The notes under the pieces were generated by a model, which did not search any database, had not been told where the DNA came from, and saw only the letters and a program-made list of their open reading frames with translations. Shown in pieces: positions 8,860 through 18,179 of a stretch of DNA of 64,000 nt. The first letter of the stretch is position 1. Every line of letters begins with the position of its first letter. Source of the DNA: an uncultured Bacteroidota bacterium (GTDB taxonomy: Bacteria; Bacteroidota; Bacteroidia; B-17B0; Aurantibacillaceae); the NCBI GenBank assembly GCA_937873155.1, contig CALMVZ010000027.1, forward strand, positions 62,001 to 126,000, given 5' to 3'. The translations under genes were made by a program, and so were the position numbers.

Positions 8860-9888
8860 ATGAAAAAACTTTACTTTTTTGTATTATCATCTTTAGCAGG
8901 CTTAACACTTAATGCACAAATTTTAAGCCAAAGCAATAATGCACCTGTTCTTGGCGAAATGTTCAGAACTACAGACTGCAGTACAACAGGTGTTACACCT
9001 GGTGCCAGCGGAACAGGAGTTACATGGGACATGTCAGCAGTATCAATTGGAACAGCAATAACCGTAAATACAGTTGTTACGGTTGCTTCTACCGGAAGTG
9101 CAGCTTCATATCCTTCTGCAAGTGTTGCTGTTCAAAATAGCGTTACTTCTGATAATCTTTTCTATTCGTCATCCGCTACGGATCTTAAATTTTGGGGAGG
9201 AAGTATCAAAGTGAGTACTGTTAGCGCTACTATGAATTATTCAACACCAGCTATTTTAGCGAACTATAACATGGTATTTAATACAGCCAATACAAATACT
9301 GTTGCGGGAACTCTATTTGCCTTAAGCCAGTCGGGATCTTTTACCGGTACTTGTTCGATCATATTAGATGGTACAGGAACATTAGCATTACCAACAAGAA
9401 CTTTCACTAATGTAATGCGTAAAAAAGTAACTCAGGATCTGTCTTTTACCGTTGGTTTTGTTAGTGGAACAATTCTTCAGGAGACTTATGAATATTTCGA
9501 ACCTTCATTGGCTAAATCACCATTATTCACGATCCTTTCCTCTACTTTCACTACAGGATTTGGGAATTCAAGCACATCTTTAGCTATGATCAATACAGAT
9601 TACCAATATGTAGGTATCAATGAGAGTTCAAAAGAAGTGGCTGAACTAAATGTATTCCCTAATCCTGCGAAAGACAATTTTAATCTGACTTTTGTAAATG
9701 ATAATGCTTCCGATGTTAACGTTGAGATCACCAACTCTATCGGTCAATTAGTAAAAAAAGAAACTTTACCTTCTTCAAAAGGCATGGTAAATCATTTACT
9801 TAATGTTGCTGAATTAAAAGCAGGCATTTATTTTGTGAAAATAGATGTAGGTTCTAAGTCGTCAGTAAGAAAATTAACTGTTCAATAA
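8860..9888 (+). CDS. T9SS-sorted secreted protein, tandem paralogue 1
   Basis: 342 residues. The signal peptide ends in LTLNAQ. The central region is Ser/Thr/Ala-rich with few charges. The C-terminus is a T9SS type A sorting domain: LNVFPNPAKDNFNLTF, VEITNSIGQLVKKE, LKAGIYFVKID, residues about 263-342. The N-terminal half shares the order NNAPVLGEMFRTTDCST, ASTGSAASYPSASVAVQ and FWGGSIKV with the next gene, so the two are tandem duplicates. Probably a surface or released protein. The function is unknown. Confidence 0.85.
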   Translation: MKKLYFFVLSSLAGLTLNAQILSQSNNAPVLGEMFRTTDCSTTGVTPGASGTGVTWDMSAVSIGTAITVNTVVTVASTGSAASYPSASVAVQNSVTSDNLFYSSSATDLKFWGGSIKVSTVSATMNYSTPAILANYNMVFNTANTNTVAGTLFALSQSGSFTGTCSIILDGTGTLALPTRTFTNVMRKKVTQDLSFTVGFVSGTILQETYEYFEPSLAKSPLFTILSSTFTTGFGNSSTSLAMINTDYQYVGINESSKEVAELNVFPNPAKDNFNLTFVNDNASDVNVEITNSIGQLVKKETLPSSKGMVNHLLNVAELKAGIYFVKIDVGSKSSVRKLTVQ

Positions 9889-9910
9889 TTAAATCAAAAA
9901 ATAAAACCAT

Positions 9911-10936
9911 ATGAAAAAGATCTACTCAATAATTGCAGCTGCTCTTTGTGTTGGCAGTTTAAATGCTCAAACTTTAACACAAGCTAATCACGCGCCAATA
10001 GTTGGTGATTCTTACCAAACTGTTGATTGTTCAACTGTAGGTATCAATCCCGGTGGAAACGGTGCAGGCCAAACTTATAATTTTTCTACTATATCAATTT
10101 TAAGTAATACGGTTACAAATAATGGTGTTACTGTTGCTTCAACCGGTAGCGCGTCTTCTTATCCTTCTGCTAGCGTTGCGGTACAAAGCGGTACTTTTAA
10201 TTCTTTCTATTCGGCTTCTGCAACAAATTTATCATACTGGGGCGGAAATATTAAAGTGGGCGGCCAAAATGTGACTATGGTGTATTCTAATGCAGCACCG
10301 GTTGCAGCATATCCTTTAACCTTAGGCACTACTGCAAGTTCATCAGTTGCCGGTACTCAGACTTCGATCGCAGGCGCAGGAACTTTTACAGGAATGTGTA
10401 GCGTTACTGGCGCAGGTACAGGAACTTTAATGTTACCGGGCGGATATACATACAATAGCATTCTTAAAGTTACTACTTCCGCTGCATTATCTTTCACTAC
10501 TCCGTTTGGTCCTGGTACTTATTCTCAAAATAAATATGATTATTACTCTTCAATGCAGAAGTATCCTATCTTAAGTATCACTAACGAAACTATTACTTCA
10601 GCTTTAGGAGCAACAACTGAGACTGTTGTATTGATCAATAACAATTACAAAGTTGTAGGTATTACTGAAGCAGCTAACCAATCTTTAACCGATGTTACTG
10701 TTTATCCAAATCCTGCAAAAGATAATATCAATCTGAATTTCACTAACGAGAATGCTGATCCTGCTTCTTATGATTTAGTGAATGTACTTGGACAAACTGT
10801 ACGCACGCAAGCTATTCCTGTAGTAAAAGGTGAAACGCTTTACAATGTGAACCTGGCAGGAATCGAGAATGGTGTTTATTTTATAAAACTGCATGTTGGC
10901 GCCAAAACATCGGTAACCAAGATAACGGTTCAGTAA
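9911..10936 (+). CDS. T9SS-sorted secreted protein, tandem paralogue 2
   Basis: 341 residues, 22 nt after its paralogue. The signal peptide ends in SLNAQ. Shared landmarks are NHAPIVGDSYQTVDCST, ASTGSASSYPSASVAVQ and YWGGNIKV. The C-terminal sorting domain contains VTVYPNPAKDNINLNF, YDLVNVLGQTVRTQ and ENGVYFIKL. It is followed by a strong terminator, so the pair forms a two-gene unit. No enzymatic motif seen. Confidence 0.85.
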   Translation: MKKIYSIIAAALCVGSLNAQTLTQANHAPIVGDSYQTVDCSTVGINPGGNGAGQTYNFSTISILSNTVTNNGVTVASTGSASSYPSASVAVQSGTFNSFYSASATNLSYWGGNIKVGGQNVTMVYSNAAPVAAYPLTLGTTASSSVAGTQTSIAGAGTFTGMCSVTGAGTGTLMLPGGYTYNSILKVTTSAALSFTTPFGPGTYSQNKYDYYSSMQKYPILSITNETITSALGATTETVVLINNNYKVVGITEAANQSLTDVTVYPNPAKDNINLNFTNENADPASYDLVNVLGQTVRTQAIPVVKGETLYNVNLAGIENGVYFIKLHVGAKTSVTKITVQ

Positions 10937-10982
10937 ATAAGTAACTGTAATGCTGAATGCCAAAGGAGCAAATCAGCAGCTC

Positions 10983-11012
10983 AAAAAAGCCGTTCAATAG
11001 AACGGCTTTTTT
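10983..11012 (+). terminator. Intrinsic terminator, bidirectional form
   Basis: A 13-bp perfect stem, AAAAAAGCCGTTC (10983-10995) with GAACGGCTTTTTT (11000-11012), encloses a 4-nt loop AATA. A T-run lies on both strands' 3' side. It closes the tandem T9SS pair. Confidence 0.9.
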
Positions 11013-11123
11013 GCTCAGTCTCAGGGCTATTTCAGTAGTTCAAAGGCTTTTTTAGCACTTTTATTTTATAACCCCACAAAATAAAAGGTAAATTTGTACG
11101 TTAAATAAATGTATTTCAGTTAA

Positions 11124-13157
11124 TTGAGGGTATTTCTAATCATATTACTTTTAGGTTTTTCCAACTTGTATAAGTCACAGGTAGTTGGGCCACCAAGTTT
11201 GCGTTGTATCGAATGTGGTTCAGCGGGTGAGCTGAAATTAACATGGATAATTCCTGCTGATCCGGGTGGTAAATTCTTTAGTTATGTAATTTACAAAGCA
11301 AACACTTTTGCAGGTCCTTATAGTTCAGTTGCAGTTGTCAGTACTTATACTGCGAATACATATACTGATCTTACTGGAGGTGGAAATACAGCAAGCAGAT
11401 ATTATTTTATCAAAACACATTCAGGTCCTACAGGAACTGTTGTTTCCAATTCTTCTGATACCGTCCGTTCAATTTATTTAAATCTTTCTAATCCAGGGGA
11501 TGGAACAGCATTTTTAGTTTATAATAATTTGCATCAACCGAAATTAAGTACATCCGCTACTACATTCACCGTCCTCAGACAAAACCCTCCGGTGTGGTCG
11601 AGTATTAAAACGACACCTGCGTTGAGTTATAAAGACACAATTTCGATCTGCAATGTTTTTTATAATTACCAATTGCAATTAAGAGATGCAAGTGGTTGCG
11701 TTTCCACTTCAAATGTTTCCGGTGGAAATTTTAAAGATTTGAAAGGACCGGATCCCGGACCAGTTCAAAGTTTGTTAGATTCTGTTAGTGTCAACTCTAC
11801 AGGACAAAGTGTTTTAGGGTGGACGCCTTCATCTTATCAGGATTGCTATGCCTATGTAATTTATCAATTTATTGGAGGTACCTGGACTCAAATTGATACA
11901 GTTTTTGGAGCAAATAATACTGTTTATACAACAACAGCAACAACAGCGAATGGTTCTTCAACTTATTTCGCAATTGCTTCTTTAGATAGTTGCGGTAATA
12001 TCGGGATTATAAGTTCAAACGCTCAACAAACAATGTATTTAAAATCAAAATACAATGTTTGTTCACGTACAACAGATCTGATATGGAATCCGTATAAAAA
12101 TATTCGTTTGGGCGTTTCACATTATCAGGTGTATTGTTCTACCAACGCCGGACCATATTTGTATTTAGGGTCAAGCAATGATACAACTTACCAGCATACC
12201 GGATTAACACCTGGAAAAACGTATTCATATAAAGTAAGAGTCTTCAATACATTCGGCGGAATTACAGCAAGTTCTAACCAGTCTAGTTTAGTTGCAACAG
12301 CTCCGCCGGCGAGTTCATTCGTGTATTTAAAATCAGCCAGTGTTGATATGGATCAATCTGTAACCGTTACTTTATTTTGCGATACAACTGTAGTATGTAA
12401 AGGTTTTGAATTGTTCAGGGATGATGGCGGGACAGGCTCATTTAATTCAATTGGATTCTTGCCTTTCACCGGGAAATCTATTTTAACTTTCAACGATGCG
12501 AATGTTTCTACTAAAGGAACAAATTATTATTACAGGGCTGAGGTAATTGACAGTTGTGGTAACCCGCGTTTCTCAAGTAACATTGGTAAAACTGTTGTAC
12601 TGAAAGTAAAGAATGATAATGACATGATCTTCAATAATAATTTATCTTGGGATGATTATTCTACTTATAGCGGAGGTGTTGCAGGTTATTATGTATTCCG
12701 GATCGTAAATGAAGTTCCTGATCCGAACCCGGTAACTTTCGTTCCGTTTGGTATGACAACTTACACAGATAATGTTGAAGATATTGTTGCTGAACGCGGA
12801 AAGGTAAGTTATTATGTAACTGCAGTTGAAGGTTTCGGTAACATTCATGGATTGATAGGTTCAGCGAATTCAAATAAAGCAGATGCTTATGTTGAAGCAA
12901 AGGTTTTTGTCCCTAATGCATTTGCCCCTAAAGGTGAGAATCGTATATGGAAACCGATTACACAGTTCGTAGAAAAGACGGATTATCGAGTTGAGGTCTT
13001 TAACCGTTGGGGCGCTAAAGTTTGGGAAACTACCTCTGACCAGGAAGGCTGGGATGGTTCAGGCATCGAGGACAATACCTTCGTTTATCTTTTACAATAC
13101 AAGAACGCCCGCGGCGAATTCATCGAGATGAAAGGCACCGTTACCATGGTGCGTTGA
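11124..13157 (+). CDS. Fibronectin-III-rich protein with gliding-motility (CHU_C, T9SS type B) C-terminus
   Basis: 677 residues. The start is TTG at 11124: an in-frame TAA lies immediately upstream and the resulting N-terminus is a full signal peptide (MRVFLIILLLGFSNLYKSQ). Several FN3-like repeats follow (GKTYSYKVRVFN and GTNYYYRAEVID are typical strand F motifs). The last 85 residues are a CHU_C/gliding motility-associated C-terminal domain: VFVPNAFAPKGENRIWKP, YRVEVFNRWGAKVWET, GWDGSG, TFVYLLQY. Type B cargo of this sort is usually surface-bound. The exact ligand or role is unknown. Confidence 0.88.
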   Translation: MRVFLIILLLGFSNLYKSQVVGPPSLRCIECGSAGELKLTWIIPADPGGKFFSYVIYKANTFAGPYSSVAVVSTYTANTYTDLTGGGNTASRYYFIKTHSGPTGTVVSNSSDTVRSIYLNLSNPGDGTAFLVYNNLHQPKLSTSATTFTVLRQNPPVWSSIKTTPALSYKDTISICNVFYNYQLQLRDASGCVSTSNVSGGNFKDLKGPDPGPVQSLLDSVSVNSTGQSVLGWTPSSYQDCYAYVIYQFIGGTWTQIDTVFGANNTVYTTTATTANGSSTYFAIASLDSCGNIGIISSNAQQTMYLKSKYNVCSRTTDLIWNPYKNIRLGVSHYQVYCSTNAGPYLYLGSSNDTTYQHTGLTPGKTYSYKVRVFNTFGGITASSNQSSLVATAPPASSFVYLKSASVDMDQSVTVTLFCDTTVVCKGFELFRDDGGTGSFNSIGFLPFTGKSILTFNDANVSTKGTNYYYRAEVIDSCGNPRFSSNIGKTVVLKVKNDNDMIFNNNLSWDDYSTYSGGVAGYYVFRIVNEVPDPNPVTFVPFGMTTYTDNVEDIVAERGKVSYYVTAVEGFGNIHGLIGSANSNKADAYVEAKVFVPNAFAPKGENRIWKPITQFVEKTDYRVEVFNRWGAKVWETTSDQEGWDGSGIEDNTFVYLLQYKNARGEFIEMKGTVTMVR

Positions 13158-13219
13158 TTTGAACATCTCTTTCGTTTATAAGTATCTTTTTGGCTTTTAT
13201 TTCGTTTCTGTTGTAAAGG

Positions 13220-13227
13220 TATTTTTG
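13220..13227 (+). promoter_or_regulatory. Possible -7 element, near-leaderless VWA gene
   Basis: TATTTTTG fits TAnnTTTG but ends only 4 nt before the ATG at 13232, which would give a leaderless transcript. No TTG is found at the usual distance upstream, so this may be chance. Confidence 0.25.
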
Positions 13228-13231
13228 TTTA

Positions 13232-14599
13232 ATGCGCGTTAGTATTCTTATAATTTTATATTTCCTTCAACTTCCCGTTTTTTCACAAACGAAAAAGCAG
13301 GAACAATTGACGCGTGTACTGTTTGTGTTCGATGCGAGTAAGAGTATGATCAATATGCATGGCAACCTGACACGTATGGAAGGCGCCAAAAAACTTTTCT
13401 ACAAGTTCGTTGATAGTTTAGCGGTTTACAAGAACATGCAGTTTGCATTACGGATGTACGGTCACACTGTAAAATATCCTCCCGGCGATTGCGGTGATTC
13501 TAAACTAATTATTCCATTCTCAAAAAATAATATCGCTGCTATCAAACAAAAAGTAAGTGAAGCAAAACCAACCGGAATAACGCCGATAGAACATTCGTTA
13601 ACACAAGCCGCCAATGATTTCCCGGATAGCAAAGCAGTGAACATGATCATTTTAATTACAGATGGGATCGAAGAATGCGATGGGGATCCTTGTAAAGCAA
13701 GACAAAAATTGATTGAGAAAGGAATTGTTTTCAAGCCATTCATCATCGGTATTGGATTGACAGTTGAGCAAATTAAAACATTTGAATGCGTTGGAACTTA
13801 TTTCGATTATGACGCGAATAATACTTTCTCAGATATTTCACAGATCATCATCAAACAAAAAATGAATAAGACCAGTGCGCAGGTGAATCTTCTCGATATA
13901 AATTCAAAACCAAGTGAAACGAATGTTAACATGACATTCTATGATGTAAAAAAGAACCAATACGTTTATAATTATATCCACACTTTAAATTACCAGAATA
14001 ATCCCGATACACTTTATATTGATGATTATCCGACCTACAAAGTTATTGCACACACCATTCCTCCAACTGAAAGTAAAGAGGTTAAACTAACTGTCGGTAA
14101 GCATACCATAATACCCATTGATGCGCCTCAAGGTTTTTTACAGATCAATCGGCCCGTAGGCGTTTACAATTATAACGAGAAAGTAAAATGCATTATCCGT
14201 AAAAAATCAGATATGCAAACCTTGCACGTTCAAATGCTGAACTCCACCGAAAAATACATTGTAGGAAACTATGACCTTGAAATTCTGACTTTGCCACGCA
14301 CTTATGTTTCTGATAATGAGATTCAGCAATCCAAAACAAAAATACTTGATATAGCCAGTGCAGGAATGCTGACAGTTAAATGCCTGGAAGCAGGGGATGG
14401 AAGCATTCTTTTAGAAAAAGACGGAAAATTAGAATGGGTTTGTAATTTAGGAGTTTCTACACAACAAGTGTTTTATTTGCAGCCAGGAAATTACAGGGTA
14501 GAATGGCGCTCGAAAAGTTTAAAAGGCAGTATTTACACAATTGAAAAGAAATTCAACATCAGGTCCGACCAACAAACCAATGTTGACCTTTATAAATAG
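13232..14599 (+). CDS. Secreted von Willebrand factor A domain protein, copy 1
   Basis: 455 residues. The signal peptide is MRVSILIILYFLQLPVFSQ. A VWA domain spans about residues 25-210 with a MIDAS metal site: FDASKSM (DxSxS), TGITPI (Thr) and LITDGIEECDG (Asp). The C-terminal half is beta-rich, with repeated turns such as HTIPPTESKEVKLTVGKH and YLQPGNYRVEWR. There is no sorting domain and no lipobox, so it may be periplasmic. It is a clear full-length paralogue of the VWA protein encoded at 48929-50293. The partner protein is unknown. Confidence 0.82.
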   Translation: MRVSILIILYFLQLPVFSQTKKQEQLTRVLFVFDASKSMINMHGNLTRMEGAKKLFYKFVDSLAVYKNMQFALRMYGHTVKYPPGDCGDSKLIIPFSKNNIAAIKQKVSEAKPTGITPIEHSLTQAANDFPDSKAVNMIILITDGIEECDGDPCKARQKLIEKGIVFKPFIIGIGLTVEQIKTFECVGTYFDYDANNTFSDISQIIIKQKMNKTSAQVNLLDINSKPSETNVNMTFYDVKKNQYVYNYIHTLNYQNNPDTLYIDDYPTYKVIAHTIPPTESKEVKLTVGKHTIIPIDAPQGFLQINRPVGVYNYNEKVKCIIRKKSDMQTLHVQMLNSTEKYIVGNYDLEILTLPRTYVSDNEIQQSKTKILDIASAGMLTVKCLEAGDGSILLEKDGKLEWVCNLGVSTQQVFYLQPGNYRVEWRSKSLKGSIYTIEKKFNIRSDQQTNVDLYK

Positions 14600-14632
14600 T
14601 ATCAGGGCTAAAGCCCATTTGCGTTCAAATCA

Positions 14633-14662
14633 ATTAACCTCGGACTTAAGTCCGAGGTTAAT
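14633..14662. repeat. 30-nt perfect palindrome, REP-like
   Basis: A perfect palindrome centred between 14647 and 14648, with core CCTCGGACTTAAGTCCGAGG. A related but imperfect hairpin with the same CTTAAG centre lies 30 nt downstream (14693-14715, AACCCCGACC...GATCGGGTT). The pair resembles REP-type palindromes. As terminators for the VWA gene they lack a T-tract. Confidence 0.65.
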
Positions 14663-14692
14663 AAAAGCAAAGAGCTAATCTTCTGAATTATT

Positions 14693-14715
14693 AACCCCGA
14701 CCTTAAGATCGGGTT
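14693..14715. repeat. Second REP-like hairpin, imperfect
   Basis: CCCGA and TCGGG arms flank a CTTAAG-type centre with one mismatch. Sequence and centre are similar to the preceding palindrome, suggesting a divergent copy of the same element. Confidence 0.5.
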
Positions 14716-14874
14716 ATAAAAACACAAAGAACGAAGGGGTTTTAGCCATAACTGAATCTAAAAATTCGTGCAATTTTATTAAAATTAATACCCCTGAAAA
14801 TGAGTCAGTTTTAAGGGCTTTATTTCACTGTTTTGTTGATATAAGATATTGATATTCAATAAAATAAACTTAAA

Positions 14875-14905
14875 TTGCGAATTCCGCTCCTAAATCCTAT
14901 ATTTG
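14875..14905 (+). promoter_or_regulatory. Promoter of secDF
   Basis: TTG (14875-14877), 20-nt spacer, TATATTTG (14898-14905): a full match to the Bacteroidota -33/-7 consensus, 42 nt before the secDF ATG. Confidence 0.75.
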
Positions 14906-14947
14906 CACCCTTATTTTAACAAGAGATTTTTTTAATTTTTATAGATT

Positions 14948-17900
14948 ATGCAAAACAAAGGCGCGATTAAGATTTTCGCAATTATTTTAGGGTTAGCTTG
15001 TATTTTTTACCTTTCTTTTACCTGGATCACTAGAAGTGTTGAAGCCGACGCATTAGCTTATGCGGAGGGCGTAGTAACATCTCCGCGTGTAGCAGCAGCT
15101 GCAAAGGAATTCGCTAAAGGTAATTCAACAAAAGAATTAAGCTATACCGATTCGTTGAAAACGAAATATGCCGACAGGTATTTAGACTCAATGAAAACCG
15201 TGCCTGTTTTCATAAGCTATACTTACGAAGAATGTAAAAAACGCGAGATCAATTTAGGATTAGACTTACGCGGTGGTATGAACGTAACTTTAGAAGTTTC
15301 GGTTATCGATATCATCAAGAGTTTATCTAATAACAGCCAGGACCAGGCTTTCAACAGAGCTTTAGAAGAAACACAAAAGAATTTAGGTGTGAAGAACAAT
15401 GATGACTTCATTACTTTATTCGAAAAAACATATAAGCAGGTTGCACCGAACGGACGTTTAGCACCGATCTTCCAAACCATTGAGAACAAAGGAAAATTAG
15501 CTTACAATGCGCCGAATGATGTTGTGATAAAATACATCAGCGAAAAAGTTGATGAATCAATTTCAAATGCAGAAAAAACATTCCGTTCACGTATCGACCG
15601 TTTTGGTGTTGCTCAGCCAAACATTCAGAAATTAGGTTCAGGCGGACGTATCCTGGTTGAATTACCGGGTGTAAAAGACAAAGCACGTGTTCGCGAATTA
15701 TTACAGGGAACTGCGAACTTAGAATTCTGGGAAACTTACGAGAACCAGGAAGTAGCTCAGTATTTTGAAAAGGCAAATAATAATTTACGTGCTATTTTAA
15801 ATCCTGATGAAGAGAAAGCAAAAGATTCAACTGCAGTTACAAACGACAGCACTAAAACCGTTTCAGCACCGGTATCAGCAAACGATATCACAAAGATCGG
15901 GAAACAGGATTCATTAGCTAAAGATTCAGCTAAAGAAAATGATAGTTTAAATAAATTAGCAGGAGCAGCAACTCCATCAGTTAACGCCCAGGATACTGCT
16001 TATAAGAATTTTCAAAAACGTTACCCTTTATATTCCCAGATCGCGCCTATCAAACCAAGTTTATACAGTGATGGTAAACAACAATTCTTTACACCGGGCC
16101 CTGTTGTAGGTTTAGCTTACAGCAAAGAAGATACAGCAAAAGCAAATGCATTTTTAAGAATGGATAAAGTTCGCAGCGCGTTCCCATCGAAATTAAAATT
16201 CATGTGGAGTGCTAAAGCGAAAGAAAATAAAGACCAGGCAGGAAATGTAACAGGAACTTTCTTTGAATTGTATGCGATCAAGATCACAGACCGTAACGGA
16301 AAAGCTGCATTATTCGGCGATATCATTACTGATGCAAGAAAAGACTACGATCAAAAAAGTGGCGCGCATCCATATATCAGCATGACCATGAACTCGGAAG
16401 CTGCTATTAAGTGGAAGAACTTAACTAAAGCAAACATGCCGCAGGGTAACAAGCAAGGCCGTTGCATTGCTGTTGTTATGGATAACATGGTGTTCTCTTC
16501 TCCCCGCGTTCAATCAGAGATCGCAGGAGGGCAATCACAAATTACAGGTGATTTTACTAATGAAGAAGCAGACGCGTTAGTGGCAATCTTAAGCGCGGGT
16601 AAATTACCTGCACCTGCTCGTATCGTTGAAGAAAGCGTTGTGGGCCCTACTTTAGGCCAGGAAGCTATTGATTCAGGTTTAGTTTCATTCGTGATCGCAT
16701 TATTGGTGATCTTGGTTTTCATGGCGATGTATTATAACAAAGCAGGTGTTGTTGCAAACATCGCGCTTGTTGCAAACATGTTCTTCATCATGGGAATTTT
16801 AACTTCACTAGGTGCGGTGTTAACATTACCGGGTATCGCAGGTATCGTATTAACGATCGGTCTCGCGGTGGATGCAAACATCCTTATCTTCGAGCGTGTC
16901 CGTGAGGAATTAGCGCTCGGTAAATCTACATCTCAAGCTATTAAAGAAGGTTTCAAACACGCGATGAGTTCGATCATCGACTCAAACGTTACATTAGCAA
17001 TTTTAGCGATCATCCTAATGGTGTTCGGTACCGGTCCGGTGCAAGGTTTCGCAACTACTTTATTGATTGGTATTGGTGCTTCATTATTCTCAGCGATCTT
17101 AATTACCCGTGTAATTTTCGACTCGATGTTAGACCGTAAAATGGAAATTCCATTCGATAATAACTTTACACGTAACGCATTTAAAAATGTTAGTTTCGAT
17201 TTCGTTGCTAAACGTAAAGTATATTACGCGATCTCTACTGTTGTGATCATAGTTGGTATCATATTCTATGTGAAGAATGGCGGATTTAAATTAGGCGTTG
17301 ATTTTAAAGGAGGAAGAACTTACCAGGTGCGTTTTGAAAAAGACATGAAAGTGGATGATGTTGGAAAATCTTTAGCAACAGCATTTGAAGGAGCTCCACA
17401 GGTGAAAACTTTAGGCAGCGCTAACCAGGTTAAGATCACAACTACTTACCGTGTATCTGATAACTCAGCAACAGCTGACCAGGAAGTGGATAGCGTATTA
17501 ACTGCAGGTTTAAAAACCTTGAATACAAAATTCGAAGTTGTACAACAACAAAAAGTAGGGCCAACCATTGCAACCGATATTTTATACGGTGCTTATGGCG
17601 CGATCTTATTCTCTTGTTTAGTGATGTTCGTTTACATCGTTATCCGATTTAAAAAATGGCAATACGGCTTAGGTTCGGTTGTGGCTTTATTCCATGACGT
17701 ACTAATTGTATTATCATTCTATACGATCTTTGATGGTATCTTGCCTTTCGATTTAGAAATTGGTCAGGATTTCATCGCGGCGATCTTAACGGTAATGGGT
17801 TATACCATGACTGAAACTGTGGTTGTGTTCGACCGTATCCGTGAACGTTTAGCAGACAGTGGCGGTAAAGGAGATAATCCTGGTGAAGAGAGAAACAAAT

Positions 17901-18115
17901 TGATCAACTTCGCGTTGAACTCTACATTAAGCCGTACCATCTTAACATCATTAACTGTATTCTTCGTACTCTTAGTTATCTTTATTTGGGGTGGAGAAAG
18001 TATCCGCGGATTCATCTTCGCGTTGTTGATTGGTCGTGTTATCGGTACATACTCTTCATTATGTATTTCAACGCCGATCGTAGTTGATTTCGATAAGAAG
18101 CCCAAGAAAGCTTAA
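14948..18115 (+). CDS. secDF: Protein translocase subunit SecDF (fused)
   Basis: 1055 residues. The SecD half begins with one membrane helix, then GLDLRGGMNV, the P1 periplasmic domain and five helices including the GIAGIVLTIGLAVDANILIFERVREE motif. The SecF half repeats the design with FKLGVDFKGGRTYQVRF and GYTMTETVVVFDRIRERLAD. The fusion order is the one usual in Bacteroidota. It uses the proton motive force to complete Sec-dependent export, including that of the T9SS cargo here. A Ser/Ala/Lys-rich low-complexity insert near residues 285-350 is atypical of E. coli SecD but common in the phylum. Confidence 0.97.
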   Translation: MQNKGAIKIFAIILGLACIFYLSFTWITRSVEADALAYAEGVVTSPRVAAAAKEFAKGNSTKELSYTDSLKTKYADRYLDSMKTVPVFISYTYEECKKREINLGLDLRGGMNVTLEVSVIDIIKSLSNNSQDQAFNRALEETQKNLGVKNNDDFITLFEKTYKQVAPNGRLAPIFQTIENKGKLAYNAPNDVVIKYISEKVDESISNAEKTFRSRIDRFGVAQPNIQKLGSGGRILVELPGVKDKARVRELLQGTANLEFWETYENQEVAQYFEKANNNLRAILNPDEEKAKDSTAVTNDSTKTVSAPVSANDITKIGKQDSLAKDSAKENDSLNKLAGAATPSVNAQDTAYKNFQKRYPLYSQIAPIKPSLYSDGKQQFFTPGPVVGLAYSKEDTAKANAFLRMDKVRSAFPSKLKFMWSAKAKENKDQAGNVTGTFFELYAIKITDRNGKAALFGDIITDARKDYDQKSGAHPYISMTMNSEAAIKWKNLTKANMPQGNKQGRCIAVVMDNMVFSSPRVQSEIAGGQSQITGDFTNEEADALVAILSAGKLPAPARIVEESVVGPTLGQEAIDSGLVSFVIALLVILVFMAMYYNKAGVVANIALVANMFFIMGILTSLGAVLTLPGIAGIVLTIGLAVDANILIFERVREELALGKSTSQAIKEGFKHAMSSIIDSNVTLAILAIILMVFGTGPVQGFATTLLIGIGASLFSAILITRVIFDSMLDRKMEIPFDNNFTRNAFKNVSFDFVAKRKVYYAISTVVIIVGIIFYVKNGGFKLGVDFKGGRTYQVRFEKDMKVDDVGKSLATAFEGAPQVKTLGSANQVKITTTYRVSDNSATADQEVDSVLTAGLKTLNTKFEVVQQQKVGPTIATDILYGAYGAILFSCLVMFVYIVIRFKKWQYGLGSVVALFHDVLIVLSFYTIFDGILPFDLEIGQDFIAAILTVMGYTMTETVVVFDRIRERLADSGGKGDNPGEERNKLINFALNSTLSRTILTSLTVFFVLLVIFIWGGESIRGFIFALLIGRVIGTYSSLCISTPIVVDFDKKPKKA

Positions 18116-18135
18116 TCAAAAAATATTTCGAATAG

Positions 18136-18163
18136 AAAGCCTCAACGAAAGTTGGGACTTTTT
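18136..18163 (+). terminator. Probable terminator after secDF
   Basis: AAAG-C-CTCAAC (18136-18146), GAAA tetraloop, GTTGGG-A-CTTTTT (18151-18163): a GNRA-capped stem with one mismatch and a T-run, 20 nt after the stop. Confidence 0.6.
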
Positions 18164-18179
18164 ATTAAAATTAAACTAA

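Larger units (their letters stand above)
14600..14947. other. 348-bp intergenic region before secDF
   Basis: The first third holds a GGGCTAAAGCCC palindrome (14614-14625), a 30-nt perfect palindrome and a related imperfect hairpin. The last 75 bp hold the secDF promoter. The middle is AT-rich without visible coding sequence. Confidence 0.7.
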
